This document shows positions 35,592-44,499 of a DNA stretch of 64,000 nucleotides, piece by piece. Numbering within the stretch: the first letter of the stretch is position 1; each line of letters begins with the position of its first letter. The position numbers and the translations under genes were made by a program. A model generated the notes under the pieces. The model worked only from the letters and a program-made list of their open reading frames with translations. It had not been told where the DNA came from and made no database searches. This DNA is from Sporomusaceae bacterium (lineage in GTDB: Bacteria; Bacillota_C; Negativicutes; Sporomusales_B; UBA7701): the NCBI GenBank assembly GCA_022839045.1, contig JALHDI010000001.1, positions 1 through 64,000 on the forward strand. Direction: 5' to 3'.

Positions 35592-36818
35592 TTACCACGA
35601 GATAACTTCGGCGCTTTTTGGCACCCGCGGCGCCCTGAGCATGGCCGGCGATTGAAGACCTGATCCCAGCAACGGCCGGACATAGAACTTGAAGGCATCG
35701 GTGATATGGTTTCCCGCTTTGTTGATAAATTCGTCCGGCATCGTCTTCGTTTTGCCGGCCACTTCTTCCAGGGCAACCAGTTCGTAGTCCACGGAATAAT
35801 AACCGGTGCGGCGTATCGCCACCGACCCGTTCATTTCCTGCCACAGGGCCATCTGTACGGCGCGTTCGCCCACTTCGCGGGCTTCGCGCTGGTCCACGTC
35901 CGAGACGCAGCCCAGGAACGACCGCTGCAGGTAGCCGAAGGTGTCGCTGCGCACTCTTTTTATCCCCAGCTTTTCCTTTACCTCCCGGGCCAGCAGATCG
36001 CCGAGGACTCCGGTCCCGGAAAGTGTCATATTTCCGTGGGCGTCGTATTCGGCATCTTTGAGCAAGGAAGCGATCAGCGGGGTGCCGGAAGCATCCTTTA
36101 TCCCTTCCGATATCGCGACAACGCACATACCTTGGCGACTGTAAATCTGTTTGACTTTTCTCAGAAACTTGTCGAGATTAAACTCCCGTTCGGGAAGATA
36201 TATAAGATGCGGCCCGTCGTCGGGGTACTTCTGGGCAATGGCGGACGCCGCCGTCAGGAATCCCGCGTTCCGACCCATCACCACGCCGATGTAGACGCCG
36301 GACAATGCTCGGACGTCGAGGTTGATGCCGGCAAACGCCTGGACCACGAAGCGAGCCGCCGACCCGTAGCCGGGGGTGTGATCATTGGCTACCAGGTCGT
36401 TGTCGATGGTTTTCGGAACGTGAACGGCCCGCAGGTTATAGTTCGCCAGCCTGGCCTCTTCGTTGACGATGCGCACGGTGTCGGCCGAGTCGTTGCCGCC
36501 GATATAGAAGAAGTATCTGATGTCGTGGTTCTTCAGCACTTTGAAGATTTCGTGACAGCATTTGCTGTCCGGCTTTGTCCGCGTCGATAGCAGCGCCGAC
36601 GACGGCGTGAGGGCGACTTGTTCGAGGTTGTGCGTCGTTTCCTGGGTAAGGTCGAGAAAATGTTCGTCGACGATGCCGTCCACCCCCTTGACGGCGCCGT
36701 ACACTTTGGATATTTCTGGGTGCTTCCGGGATTCAAGCACGATTCCGGCCAACGTCTGGTTTATTACCGCCGTCGGTCCTCCACCCTGCGCGACCAGTAC
36801 CTTGCCTGGCAACAGCAT
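35592..36818 (-). CDS. pfp: Pyrophosphate-type phosphofructokinase (Pfp)
   Basis: Phosphorylates fructose 6-phosphate (and in clostridia sedoheptulose 7-phosphate) using PPi. The 408-residue length and motifs fit the PPi-PFK group: VAQGGGPTAVINQTLAG near 10-26, FYIGGNDSADTVRIV near 108 (GGNDS, the PPi-type aspartate in place of the glycine of ATP enzymes), PKTIDNDLVANDHTPGYGSA near 138-157, and GVVMGRNAGFLTAASAIA near 180. Enzymes of this type form sedoheptulose 1,7-bisphosphate, which class II aldolase then splits, replacing transaldolase. That fits the three transketolases in this operon and the absence of a transaldolase gene. Confidence 0.92.
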   Translation of the reverse strand: MLLPGKVLVAQGGGPTAVINQTLAGIVLESRKHPEISKVYGAVKGVDGIVDEHFLDLTQETTHNLEQVALTPSSALLSTRTKPDSKCCHEIFKVLKNHDIRYFFYIGGNDSADTVRIVNEEARLANYNLRAVHVPKTIDNDLVANDHTPGYGSAARFVVQAFAGINLDVRALSGVYIGVVMGRNAGFLTAASAIAQKYPDDGPHLIYLPEREFNLDKFLRKVKQIYSRQGMCVVAISEGIKDASGTPLIASLLKDAEYDAHGNMTLSGTGVLGDLLAREVKEKLGIKRVRSDTFGYLQRSFLGCVSDVDQREAREVGERAVQMALWQEMNGSVAIRRTGYYSVDYELVALEEVAGKTKTMPDEFINKAGNHITDAFKFYVRPLLGSGLQSPAMLRAPRVPKSAEVISW

Positions 36819-36862
36819 GATTTATTCCTCCTAACAGCAGAACCTGGAACGTTCCGGCAGGA

Positions 36863-37831
36863 CTATTTATTGAGCAGGTTGGGCGGGGTTTCGCCCCGCA
36901 TGGCGGCGAGGATGTTGGCGACGGCGACGCGGCCCATGTTCAGCCTGGTTTCGATGGTGGCCGTGCCGATGTGGGGCATGAGAATGACGTTGTCGAGGTC
37001 GGTCAGGCCGGAAGCCAGCAGCGGCTCGTTCTCGTAAACGTCGAGTCCGGCGCCCCAGATTTCTCCCGCCTGCAGGGCGGCGACTAAGGCGGCCTCGTCC
37101 ACCACCGGGCCGCGGGAGGCGTTGATGAGGATGGCCGTCTTTTTCATGAGTTTGAGCTCGCGGGCGCCGACGAGATGGCGGGTGGCCGGGAGCAGCGGCA
37201 CGTGGAGGGAAACGAAGTCGGCCTCTGTCAGCAGGGTATCGAGGGCGGCGTAACGGGCCCCCGTCGCCGCCTCGAACTCGCCGTTGGGCGCGACGTCATG
37301 GTAGATGACCTGCATATCAAAAACGGGGGCTTTCGCGGCGAACGAGCGGCCGATGCGGCCGGCGCCGATTACTCCCAGCGTTTTGCCGTTGAGTTCCCGG
37401 CCGAGCAGGAGCATCGGGTCAAGGCCTTTGAAACCGCCGGCCCGCACGAACTTGTCGGCGGTCACCATCCGGCGGGCGACAGCGAAAATGAGTGCCCAGG
37501 TCAATTCGACGGTGGCGTCGGTGACGACGTCGGGAGTGTTTGTGAGCATGATGCCCCGTTTGGTAGCGGCCGCCAAGTCGAAGTTGTTGAAGCCGACAGC
37601 GTAATTGGCGAAAATTTTGCACTGGGGTCCAGCCGCGGCCATGACGGCGTCGTCGACGGTGTCGGTAACCTGGGTGAGCACGGCGGTGCGGCCGCGCACG
37701 TTGGCCAGCAGCTCGTCGCGGGTGAGCGGGCGGTTTTCGGGATTGACCTCTACGTCGCAGTGCTGGCGCAGCGAGTCGATTACTTCTGCCGGTATCATTC
37801 TAGTGACATAAACGTTCCATCTCTTTTTCAA
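36863..37831 (-). CDS. D-isomer-specific 2-hydroxyacid dehydrogenase (possibly SlcC-like)
   Basis: An NAD(P)-dependent dehydrogenase of 322 residues. The Rossmann motif GVIGAGRIGRSFAAKAP lies near 150, and the catalytic Arg, Glu and His are visible in LINASRGPVVDEAALVAAL, GLDVYENEP and MPHIGTATIETR. The start is the TTG at 37831 with GGAGGA 6 bases upstream; MKKRWNVYVTRMIP is a common opening of glyoxylate/hydroxypyruvate reductases. (S)-Sulfolactate dehydrogenase SlcC belongs to the same family and, like here, stands beside suyAB-type genes. Hydroxypyruvate/glycerate or sulfopyruvate/sulfolactate are therefore both possible substrates; the sequence does not decide. Confidence 0.8.
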   Translation of the reverse strand: MKKRWNVYVTRMIPAEVIDSLRQHCDVEVNPENRPLTRDELLANVRGRTAVLTQVTDTVDDAVMAAAGPQCKIFANYAVGFNNFDLAAATKRGIMLTNTPDVVTDATVELTWALIFAVARRMVTADKFVRAGGFKGLDPMLLLGRELNGKTLGVIGAGRIGRSFAAKAPVFDMQVIYHDVAPNGEFEAATGARYAALDTLLTEADFVSLHVPLLPATRHLVGARELKLMKKTAILINASRGPVVDEAALVAALQAGEIWGAGLDVYENEPLLASGLTDLDNVILMPHIGTATIETRLNMGRVAVANILAAMRGETPPNLLNK

Positions 37832-37850
37832 ATGTCTTCCTCCTAGTGCT

Positions 37851-38141
37851 TTATTTGTCGCCGCGCCCCCGACAGCTTTCGAGGTTGTGGACGTGCACAT
37901 GCTGGCCGGCCGTGATGCTTTTTGTGGCCAGGCCGATGACTTCGCCGTATTTTATTATCGCGCCGCCGGGGGGAATGTCGCGGACAGCGAACTTGTGGGC
38001 AAAGGGGATATTTTCCGTCACCCTCGCCTTACCAGTTGTGCCGCTCAGGCTGACCACGACCTCGCTGCCGGCGGGCACCGCCTCGACAACCGTGCATACG
38101 TTGTCGACGGCTTTCATCATTATGGCCTGAATAGCGGCCAT
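37851..38141 (-). CDS. UxaA/SuyA-type small lyase subunit (SAF domain)
   Basis: A 96-residue protein equivalent to the N-terminal SAF domain of altronate dehydratase. It contains DNVCTVVEAVPAGSEV, ENIPFAHKFAVRDIPPGGAI and IKYGEVIGLATKSITAGQHV plus the HVHNLES end, the typical segments of the family. It is encoded separately from the large subunit 26 bases upstream, as in SuyAB ((2R)-sulfolactate sulfo-lyase) and in split altronate dehydratases. The complex would either dehydrate a sugar acid or eliminate sulfite from sulfolactate. The neighbours (SlcC-like dehydrogenase, adjacent isethionate operon) favour a sulfonate, but this is inference. Confidence 0.8.
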   Translation of the reverse strand: MAAIQAIMMKAVDNVCTVVEAVPAGSEVVVSLSGTTGKARVTENIPFAHKFAVRDIPPGGAIIKYGEVIGLATKSITAGQHVHVHNLESCRGRGDK

Positions 38142-38167
38142 TCGTCATCACTCCCTTTTCCCCGCTC

Positions 38168-39331
38168 CTACATCGTCGGGCCGATGCGCCTGACGGCAAA
38201 GTCGTTGAAGCCGAGGCTTTCGGCCTTGGTAAGTTTGCCGTCGGCGACGGCCAGCATTTCGGCGTATAGGCGCCGGCCGACCTCGTCGACGCTTTCCCGG
38301 CCGGTTATTATCGTGCCGGCATTAAAGTCGAGGTTGTCGTTCATACGTTCGAAAAGCGGCGTATTTGTCGCCACTTTTATCGTGGGGGCAATGGGCGAGC
38401 CGCAGCAGGTGCCCCGACCAGTCGTGAAGACCACGAGGTGGCAGCCGCCGGCCACCATGCCGGTCAGCTGCTCGATGTCCTGGCCGGGGGTGTCCATCCA
38501 GACCAGGCCCTTTGTGACGACAGGCGCCGCATAGTCGATGACGTCCTGCAACGGCTTGGTACCCGCCTTGTGGATGCAGCCGAGGGATTTTTCCTCGATC
38601 GAGGAAAGGCCGCCTTCGATATTGCCGGGGGTCGGCTGCCCGCCGCGCATATCGACGCCCATGTCTTTCGCCAACTGCTCGCAGGCGTTGATGGTGTCGA
38701 AGCAGCGTCGGGCAACTTCCGGCGTGACCGCCCGGGCGGCAATGAGATGTTCGGCGCCGATGATTTCGGTGGTCTCGGCAAGGATGACGCTGCCGCCGGC
38801 TTCGATCAGCAGGTCGCTGGCCACGCCGAGGGCGGGATTGGCCGAAATGCCGGAGCAGGCGTCGGAGCCGCCGCATTCGGTGCCGAGGATCAGTTCGCCG
38901 ACGTCGACCGGCTCGCGCTTGGCCAGCGAGGCGGCGGCGAGCATTTGCCCGGCCAGGCTGGCGCCCTTGGCGGTCGCTTTGACGGAGCCGCCTTCTTCCT
39001 GGATGATGACCGTCGCGACATTCTTGTAAGGACAGGCTTTTTTGATGGCGGCGGCGATATCCTGGGCGCGGATTGTTTCGCAGCCGAGGCCGACGACGAT
39101 GACCCCGTGGACGTTGGGGTGGGCGCCGTGGGCAACAAGCACGTGTGCGGTCAGTTCGGCGTCGGCGCCGAGCTGGGTGCAGCCGTGCTGGTGTTCGACC
39201 CAGGTAGCGCCGGAAACCGCCTGGGCGATGCCGCGGGCTACCCTGTTGGCGCAGACCACGCTCGGCAGGACAAGGACATGGTTGCGGATGCCGACTTTTC
39301 CGTCGGGCCGGCGATAACCTTGAAATTGCAT
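38168..39331 (-). CDS. UxaA/SuyB-type large lyase subunit
   Basis: A 387-residue iron-dependent hydro-lyase subunit of the UxaA/GarD/SuyB family. It opens with FQGYRRPDGKVGIRNHVLVL, has the metal-site elements VCANRVARGIAQAV and HQHGCTQLGADAEL, VGLGCETIRAQDI, GTECGGSDACSGISANPALG near 215-235, IEEKSLGCIHKAGTKPL and GRGTCCGSPIAPTIKVATN. Length agrees with SuyB (about 388). Together with the small subunit it would act on a 2-hydroxy-3-substituted acid: sulfolactate to pyruvate plus sulfite, or altronate or galactarate by dehydration. Specificity cannot be told without alignment. A TTG or ATG choice does not arise: the ATG at 39331 follows GGAGGAG. Confidence 0.82.
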   Translation of the reverse strand: MQFQGYRRPDGKVGIRNHVLVLPSVVCANRVARGIAQAVSGATWVEHQHGCTQLGADAELTAHVLVAHGAHPNVHGVIVVGLGCETIRAQDIAAAIKKACPYKNVATVIIQEEGGSVKATAKGASLAGQMLAAASLAKREPVDVGELILGTECGGSDACSGISANPALGVASDLLIEAGGSVILAETTEIIGAEHLIAARAVTPEVARRCFDTINACEQLAKDMGVDMRGGQPTPGNIEGGLSSIEEKSLGCIHKAGTKPLQDVIDYAAPVVTKGLVWMDTPGQDIEQLTGMVAGGCHLVVFTTGRGTCCGSPIAPTIKVATNTPLFERMNDNLDFNAGTIITGRESVDEVGRRLYAEMLAVADGKLTKAESLGFNDFAVRRIGPTM

Positions 39332-39372
39332 CGGGATTCTCCTCCGCTTTCTGAAAGGTGATGGCGGCAGGT

Positions 39373-40647
39373 TTAAGGCTGCCGCCTGATGATCGGCAGC
39401 ATGTCGGGAGCGTGAGTGAGCACGGCGACCCGCGCCTGGGGCCCTTTTTCCGCGAGGGCAACCGCCAGGGCGGACGACAGGGAGCCGAAGGGGACGAATC
39501 CCAGCCTTACCGCGTCGGCGACGCGAATACCGTCGGAGACGATAAAGACCGTTTCCCGTTCCTTGACTTGGGCCCAGCCGATGGCTAGGGACGCAGCCAC
39601 CTCGTCGCCGATTTCCTTGTTGGCCACCATGGCCTGCAGCTCGCTCATGCTCTTGCCGGTAATGTCCAGGATGTCGGCGTGGGTGACCGAAACGCCCTCG
39701 TAGCACGGGGTTACGAGGATGATTATGCCGCCGGCTTTTACCGCCAGATCGGCGGGGTACAGCGCTTTGTGCGCCTGCCAGAATTCGAGGTCGCAGGGGT
39801 GGGAACTGGCGATGACGATGTCCGCCTCTTCGGGGATTTCGACAGCGTATACCTGGCTGGAGAGGTCGACGCCGGCGTTGAAGGCGGCGACGGTGTCGCC
39901 GCAGAAAACGCCGACCACTTCCCCCTGGCGGTTGAGGACGGTGTTGACGATGGTGTTGAGGCCGACCGCCCGGGCGATGTGGTTGAGTTCGTCCCGCACC
40001 GGGTTCTGCCGCCGTCCGAGGTACGAACGGGGCGCCCGGGTGCTCAGCAGATGGGTTTCGGCGGTCGTCTGCTCGCCCGATATCCCCGGCTGGACGATCT
40101 TGGCACCGCCGGCGAAGCCGGGGATATAGTGGGGGACGATGCTGCCGATGCCGATTTTGAAGTCGGCCTGGTAGGCCTCCCTATTCACGAAAATGCGGGT
40201 GCCGTTGGCGGTCGTCCCCAGGTCGACCATGGCGGCCGGATCCCGGTAGTCGTGGTTTTTGATCGCTACCCGCCGCACGACCTCGTCGCCGTATTTGGCG
40301 CGGATTTCCGCTTCAGTCATGAAGCGATGCGTGCCAAGGGCGATAATGACGGTTATCTGCTCGTCACGGATACCCGCAGCGTTGAGCTCGTCCAGCAGAA
40401 CGGGGATGATTTGGTCGGCTGGGGTCAGCCGGGTGTTGTCGTCGGCGACGATAACGACGTTCTTGGCTCCCCGGGCCAGTTCACGCACCGGTTTCGTGTC
40501 GATAGGATTATTGATCGCCCGCCGGATTTCCCCTTTCAGGTCAGCCACGGCCGGGCAGTCCCGCGGCGAATAGACGCCGATGAGATTGGCGGCGGGCAGG
40601 CTGCATTCGACGGAATTCCGGCCGTAGGGAATCTTAACTGTGCTCAC
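39373..40647 (-). CDS. LarA-family nickel-pincer 2-hydroxyacid racemase/epimerase
   Basis: A 424-residue LarA homologue. The N-terminal part has LARGAKNVVIVADDNTRLTPAD (near 65-86) and IALGTHRFMTEAEIRAKYG (near 105-123); the second half has NHDYRDPAAMVDLG (near 150), VPHYIPGFAGGAKIVQPGISG (near 190-210) and HPCDLEFWQAHKALYPADLA. These hold the nickel-pincer cofactor lysine and histidines in LarA. LarA homologues racemise or epimerise a range of 2-hydroxyacids. No larB, larC or larE cofactor genes are nearby, so they must be elsewhere if it is active. Because SuyA/SuyB-type genes follow, it might interconvert sulfolactate enantiomers, in place of or beside the SlcC/ComC dehydrogenase pair. Unproven. 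Confidence 0.82.
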   Translation of the reverse strand: MSTVKIPYGRNSVECSLPAANLIGVYSPRDCPAVADLKGEIRRAINNPIDTKPVRELARGAKNVVIVADDNTRLTPADQIIPVLLDELNAAGIRDEQITVIIALGTHRFMTEAEIRAKYGDEVVRRVAIKNHDYRDPAAMVDLGTTANGTRIFVNREAYQADFKIGIGSIVPHYIPGFAGGAKIVQPGISGEQTTAETHLLSTRAPRSYLGRRQNPVRDELNHIARAVGLNTIVNTVLNRQGEVVGVFCGDTVAAFNAGVDLSSQVYAVEIPEEADIVIASSHPCDLEFWQAHKALYPADLAVKAGGIIILVTPCYEGVSVTHADILDITGKSMSELQAMVANKEIGDEVAASLAIGWAQVKERETVFIVSDGIRVADAVRLGFVPFGSLSSALAVALAEKGPQARVAVLTHAPDMLPIIRRQP

Positions 40648-40690
40648 GGTTACCGATCCTTTCCGCGCAATTGTTCGTTAGGCGCGACCG

Positions 40691-41629
40691 TTAGGATTGT
40701 TTGCGGCTGACGACCCGTTTGGCGGCCTGCACGATATCGGCCGCCGTCAACTTGTATTTGGCCAGCAACGCGTTCGGGGTTCCCGATTCGCCGAACGCGT
40801 CGGCGACGCCGATTCGCTCCAGGGGAACGGGCGTGGTTTCGACCAGTACCTCGGCCACGGCGCTCCCCAAGCCGCCGATGATGCTGTGTTCCTCGCAGGT
40901 GACGATCGCGCCGGTTTCCAGGGCGGCTTTTTCGACGGCGGCTTTGTCGATAGGTTTGATCGTGGGCATGTTCAGCACTCGGGCACTCAGCCCGGCCGCG
41001 GCGAGTGCTTCGGCCGCCGTCAGTGCCGCGCTCACCATCACGCCGCAGGCAATGACGGTCAAGTCGGTCCCCTCCTTTAGCGGCGCGGCTTTACCGTGCC
41101 GGAATCGATAGTCCGGGGGGAAGATGTCGGGGACCCCCATCCGTCCCAGACGCAGGTAGACCGGACCGTGATATCCGGCGGCGAACGCCACCGCCTGCCG
41201 CGCCTCGGTCGCGTCGGCCGGCACGATGACCGTCATGTTGGGGACGGAGCGCATCAGGCTGATGTCTTCGATGGCCTGGTGCGACGCGCCGTCCTCGCCG
41301 ACCGTGAGCCCGGCGTGCGTAGCCGCTATTTTGACGTTCAGCCGGGGATAGCAGATCGAATTGCGCACCTGCTCGAAGGCCCGTCCGGCGGCGAACATGG
41401 CGAAGGTGGAGACGAAGGGTATCTTGCCGGCGGCGGCCAGCCCGGCCGCGGTGCCCATCAGGTTCTGCTCGGCGATGCCGGCGTTGAAAAAACGCTCCGG
41501 AAAAGCCTTGGCAAATAAATTGGTTTTGGTCGATTTCGAGAGATCGGCGTCCAGCACGACGATATCGCGGTTGCGCCCGCCAAGCTCGCGCAACGCTTCG
41601 CCGTAAGCTTCACGAGTTGCTTTGGCCAC
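40691..41629 (-). CDS. Split transketolase, C-terminal subunit (pair 3)
   Basis: A 312-residue protein corresponding to the pyrimidine-binding and C-terminal domains of transketolase. Visible are REAYGEALRELGGRNRDIVVLDADLSKSTKT near the start, FFNAGIAEQNLMGTAAGLAAAGKIPFVSTFAMFAAGR (with the TPP-activating glutamate in AEQN), HAGLTVGEDGASHQAIEDISLMR-type sequence, and a C-terminal IVTCEEHSIIGGLGSAVAEV. It pairs with the N-terminal subunit encoded just upstream, 64 bases away. Transfers a two-carbon ketol unit; the specific donor and acceptor are not known. Confidence 0.9.
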   Translation of the reverse strand: MAKATREAYGEALRELGGRNRDIVVLDADLSKSTKTNLFAKAFPERFFNAGIAEQNLMGTAAGLAAAGKIPFVSTFAMFAAGRAFEQVRNSICYPRLNVKIAATHAGLTVGEDGASHQAIEDISLMRSVPNMTVIVPADATEARQAVAFAAGYHGPVYLRLGRMGVPDIFPPDYRFRHGKAAPLKEGTDLTVIACGVMVSAALTAAEALAAAGLSARVLNMPTIKPIDKAAVEKAALETGAIVTCEEHSIIGGLGSAVAEVLVETTPVPLERIGVADAFGESGTPNALLAKYKLTAADIVQAAKRVVSRKQS

Positions 41630-41693
41630 TCAAATCACTTCTTTCCACAATTGCGTTATCAAAAGCCGGGCGCCCGGACGAAAACCGCATCCG

Positions 41694-42521
41694 TCACAGG
41701 GCCGCCAGAAAGTTGGCGCATTCCTCGGCAGTGGGCGCCTTGCCGTGCCAGTCGGCGACGTTTTCCATACAGCCGACGCCTTTCCCCTTTATCGTCGTGG
41801 CGATTATCACGGTTGGTCTGCCCTTGACCGTTTTGGCCGCCTGGAGGGCCTGATGGACGGCGCCGCAATCGTGGCCGTCGACGTGGATCACGTGCCAGCC
41901 GAAGGCCCGCCATTTATCGGGTATCGGCAACGGCGACAGTACATCGCGGATCGCGCCGTCGATCTGCAGGCCGTTGTTGTCGACGATCGCCGTCAGGTTG
42001 TCCAGCTTATAGTGGCTGGCGAACATCGCCGCTTCCCAGACCTGCCCTTCTTCGAGTTCCCCGTCGCCGAGCAGGGCATAGACGCGGTAGTCGCGCCCGT
42101 CCAGGCGGCCGGCCAGGGCCATGCCGTTGGCGGCGCTCAGGCCCTGCCCCAGGGAGCCGGTGCTCATGTCGACGCCGGGTATGCCTTTCATATCGGGGTG
42201 CCCTTGCAGGCGGCTGTCCAGTTTGCGGAGGGTCATAAGCTCCTCGACAGGGAAGTAGCCTTTCTCCGCCAGCGTCGCGTAGAGGACGGGGGCGGCGTGC
42301 CCCTTGCTGAGGACGAACCGGTCGCGGCCCGGGTCGGCCGGGTTGCGGGGATCGACTTTCAGTTCGGCGAAATACAGCGTGACCAGGATATCGGCGGCCG
42401 ACAGCGACCCGCCCGGATGGCCGGACTGGGCCGCGGTGATCATGGCGACGATATGCCGTCTGACCGCCTTGGCCCGGCGGGCTATTTCGCGCGTTTGCGC
42501 GGCGGACAGTTTATTTTCCAT
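41694..42521 (-). CDS. Split transketolase, N-terminal subunit (pair 3)
   Basis: A 275-residue TPP-pyrophosphate domain. ITAAQSGHPGGSLSAADILV near 32-51, FVLSKGHAAPVLYATLAEKG, the TPP/Mg motif GDGELEEGQVWEAAMFASHY with LTAIVDNNGLQIDG (GDG-x27-NN), and a C-terminal KGKGVGCMENVADWHGKAPTAEE segment are all present. Pairs with the subunit at 40691. GGS in place of GPA in the first motif, and other differences from the two pairs at 47-50 kb, show that pair 3 is a separate lineage. It lies downstream of the TRAP genes, next to the LarA-like gene. Confidence 0.9.
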   Translation of the reverse strand: MENKLSAAQTREIARRAKAVRRHIVAMITAAQSGHPGGSLSAADILVTLYFAELKVDPRNPADPGRDRFVLSKGHAAPVLYATLAEKGYFPVEELMTLRKLDSRLQGHPDMKGIPGVDMSTGSLGQGLSAANGMALAGRLDGRDYRVYALLGDGELEEGQVWEAAMFASHYKLDNLTAIVDNNGLQIDGAIRDVLSPLPIPDKWRAFGWHVIHVDGHDCGAVHQALQAAKTVKGRPTVIIATTIKGKGVGCMENVADWHGKAPTAEECANFLAAL

Positions 42522-42659
42522 ACTCAGGCCTCCTGACTAAGTGAGCTAGCTTGCCGGTTGAATGGATGTATGAGCCGGACAGGTTAGAATAACGCCTGCA
42601 GCCAATCAAGTCTGCAGGCATCAATCAGGGTCCCGCCGGCGTATTGGCTGAGGTGACGG

Positions 42660-43934
42660 TTATTTCAGCAGGTTCGGCAGCCAGAGAATAAGCGCGGGAC
42701 AGAAGGTGAACAGCAAGAGCAGGGCGATCATGACAAAGAGGAACGGCCATACCCCTTTGGTCACTTCCGTCATGCCGATTTTGGCGATGTTGCAGCTGAC
42801 GAACAGGCACGTGCCGACCGGGGGCGTCAGCAACCCGATCAGCAGGTTGAAGATGACGATGATGCCGAAATGGATCAGGTCGATTCCCAGGCTGTTGATC
42901 AATGGCAGGAAGACCGGCAGGATCATGATCATGGCCGGGGCGGAATCCATGAAAGTCCCGACTACCAGCAGCATCATATTGATCAGGAGCAGGATGATAT
43001 GCGGGTCTTGCGTAAGGGAGAGGAAAAATTCGGCAACCGCCTGCGGTATCCGCTCAGATGCCAGAATCCAGCTGAACAGTGACGCCGTCGCAATCAGAAA
43101 CATCACGACCGTAGTGCCCACAATGCCGTTTTTCAACACCTTGGGGATGTCGGAAATTTTTATTTCTTTGTAGACGAAGAAGCCGATAATGAAGCCGTAG
43201 ACGCAGGCGATGACGCCGGCCTCGGTCGGGGTAAAAATCCCGACCCTGATCCCGCCCAGCACCACGAGCGGCATCAGGATCGCCCAAATGGCGTCTTTAA
43301 TGCGCACCCATGCTTCTTTGAACGAGATGGGTTCTTCGGCCGGGAAGCCTTCTTTCCTGGCGATGAGCCAGGAAACGAACATCAGCGCGCTGCCGACGAT
43401 AATCCCCGGAATCACGCCGGCGATGAAGAGCTGGCCGATGGAGGCGCCGGCGAGAACGCCATAGATAATCATCGTGATGCTGGGCGGAATGAGCGGGCCG
43501 AGGGTGCCGGCGGCGGCGATCAGGCCGGCGGCAAACTTTTTGCTGTAGCCTTTTTCGACCATGCGGGGAATGAGGATGGTGCCCATGGCCGCCGTGTCGG
43601 CCACCGCCGAACCGGAAACGCCGGCAAAAATCATGCTGCCGATTACGCCGACCATCGCCAGGCCGCCTCTGATCGCGCCGACGAATATATAGGCGAAGTT
43701 GACGATCCGTCGGGAAATGCCGCCGACGTCCATGATGCTGCCGGCGAAGATGAAGAAGGGAATCGCCATCAGCGAAAAGCTGTCGATAGCCGTAAACATC
43801 CGCTGCGCGACGAGGGTCAGCGTATACGTGCCGTCGTCGATAAAAGCGAAGACTGACGCCAGGCCGAGAACGAAGGCGATCGGCACCCCGATGAGGCAGA
43901 GGATGGCAAAGGTGGCAAACAGTATGGCAGTCAT
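42660..43934 (-). CDS. TRAP transporter large permease (DctM)
   Basis: A 424-residue membrane protein with about 12 hydrophobic helices and DctM motifs (SGSAVADTAAMGTILIPRMV near 100-120, LIPPSITMIIYGVLAGASIG near 145-165, GVITPAEAGVIA-type GIFTPTEAGVIACVYGFI). Overlaps dctQ by four bases. The set is separate from, and not fused like, the TRAP genes of the isethionate operon, so the two systems carry different substrates. A sodium- or proton-driven importer of an organic anion. Confidence 0.92.
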   Translation of the reverse strand: MTAILFATFAILCLIGVPIAFVLGLASVFAFIDDGTYTLTLVAQRMFTAIDSFSLMAIPFFIFAGSIMDVGGISRRIVNFAYIFVGAIRGGLAMVGVIGSMIFAGVSGSAVADTAAMGTILIPRMVEKGYSKKFAAGLIAAAGTLGPLIPPSITMIIYGVLAGASIGQLFIAGVIPGIIVGSALMFVSWLIARKEGFPAEEPISFKEAWVRIKDAIWAILMPLVVLGGIRVGIFTPTEAGVIACVYGFIIGFFVYKEIKISDIPKVLKNGIVGTTVVMFLIATASLFSWILASERIPQAVAEFFLSLTQDPHIILLLINMMLLVVGTFMDSAPAMIMILPVFLPLINSLGIDLIHFGIIVIFNLLIGLLTPPVGTCLFVSCNIAKIGMTEVTKGVWPFLFVMIALLLLFTFCPALILWLPNLLK

Positions 43935-44413
43935 TGCTCAGTTTTCGCCTCCTCACCCAGCACCAGTTCGAATAGGCAATATAAAACAAGCAGGGCTCCG
44001 CCCACCGGTATGGCAAAATACACCAGCCACATCGGCAGGCCGACGGCGCTGGACTTTTGTCTGGTGCCGACCTGCACCAGTTCCCATCCGTAGTTTGTTA
44101 TTACATAGGAGAAGCCCAATAGAAAAAGACAACTGATCTTGCGGAAGACGCGCTGCAGCGATCGGGGAAAAATGTTGAAAATAACGTCGAGAAAAATATG
44201 GCTTCCCTGTCCCAGCACGTAACCGGCAGACAAAAAGACGACCCACACCAGCAGATATCTCGCGATTTCCTCCGACCAGGAAAGGGAGTTATGGAGCACG
44301 TAGCGGGCGATGACTTGCCCGAAAACGATGACTATCATAACAACGAAGAGCACGGAGGTAACTGCCAATACCGTCTTGTCCAGAATCCGTTTCACGGTTC
44401 TAACTGTCTCCAT
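43931..44413 (-). CDS. TRAP transporter small permease (DctQ)
   Basis: A 160-residue four-helix protein. The second helix region contains NSLSWSEEIARYLLVWVVFLSAG, the DctQ signature, and the C-terminus overlaps the dctM start. The ATG at 44413 (METVRTVKRILDKTV) is preferred because GGAGG precedes it; the open frame runs upstream to 44491 in sequence without membrane or family character. Confidence 0.88.
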   Translation of the reverse strand: METVRTVKRILDKTVLAVTSVLFVVMIVIVFGQVIARYVLHNSLSWSEEIARYLLVWVVFLSAGYVLGQGSHIFLDVIFNIFPRSLQRVFRKISCLFLLGFSYVITNYGWELVQVGTRQKSSAVGLPMWLVYFAIPVGGALLVLYCLFELVLGEEAKTEQ

Positions 44414-44499
44414 GTCCCGCCTCGCCTCCTCTGCCAACTTGGCCGGAGTTCCGCCGCTTACCAGGGAGGAACTCCGGCATTCCTTCATCAATAGCGCTG

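Noticed and set aside
37851..39331. Firm naming as SuyA/SuyB
   Set aside because: Split altronate dehydratases have the same two-gene layout and motifs; the specificity cannot be decided without alignment.
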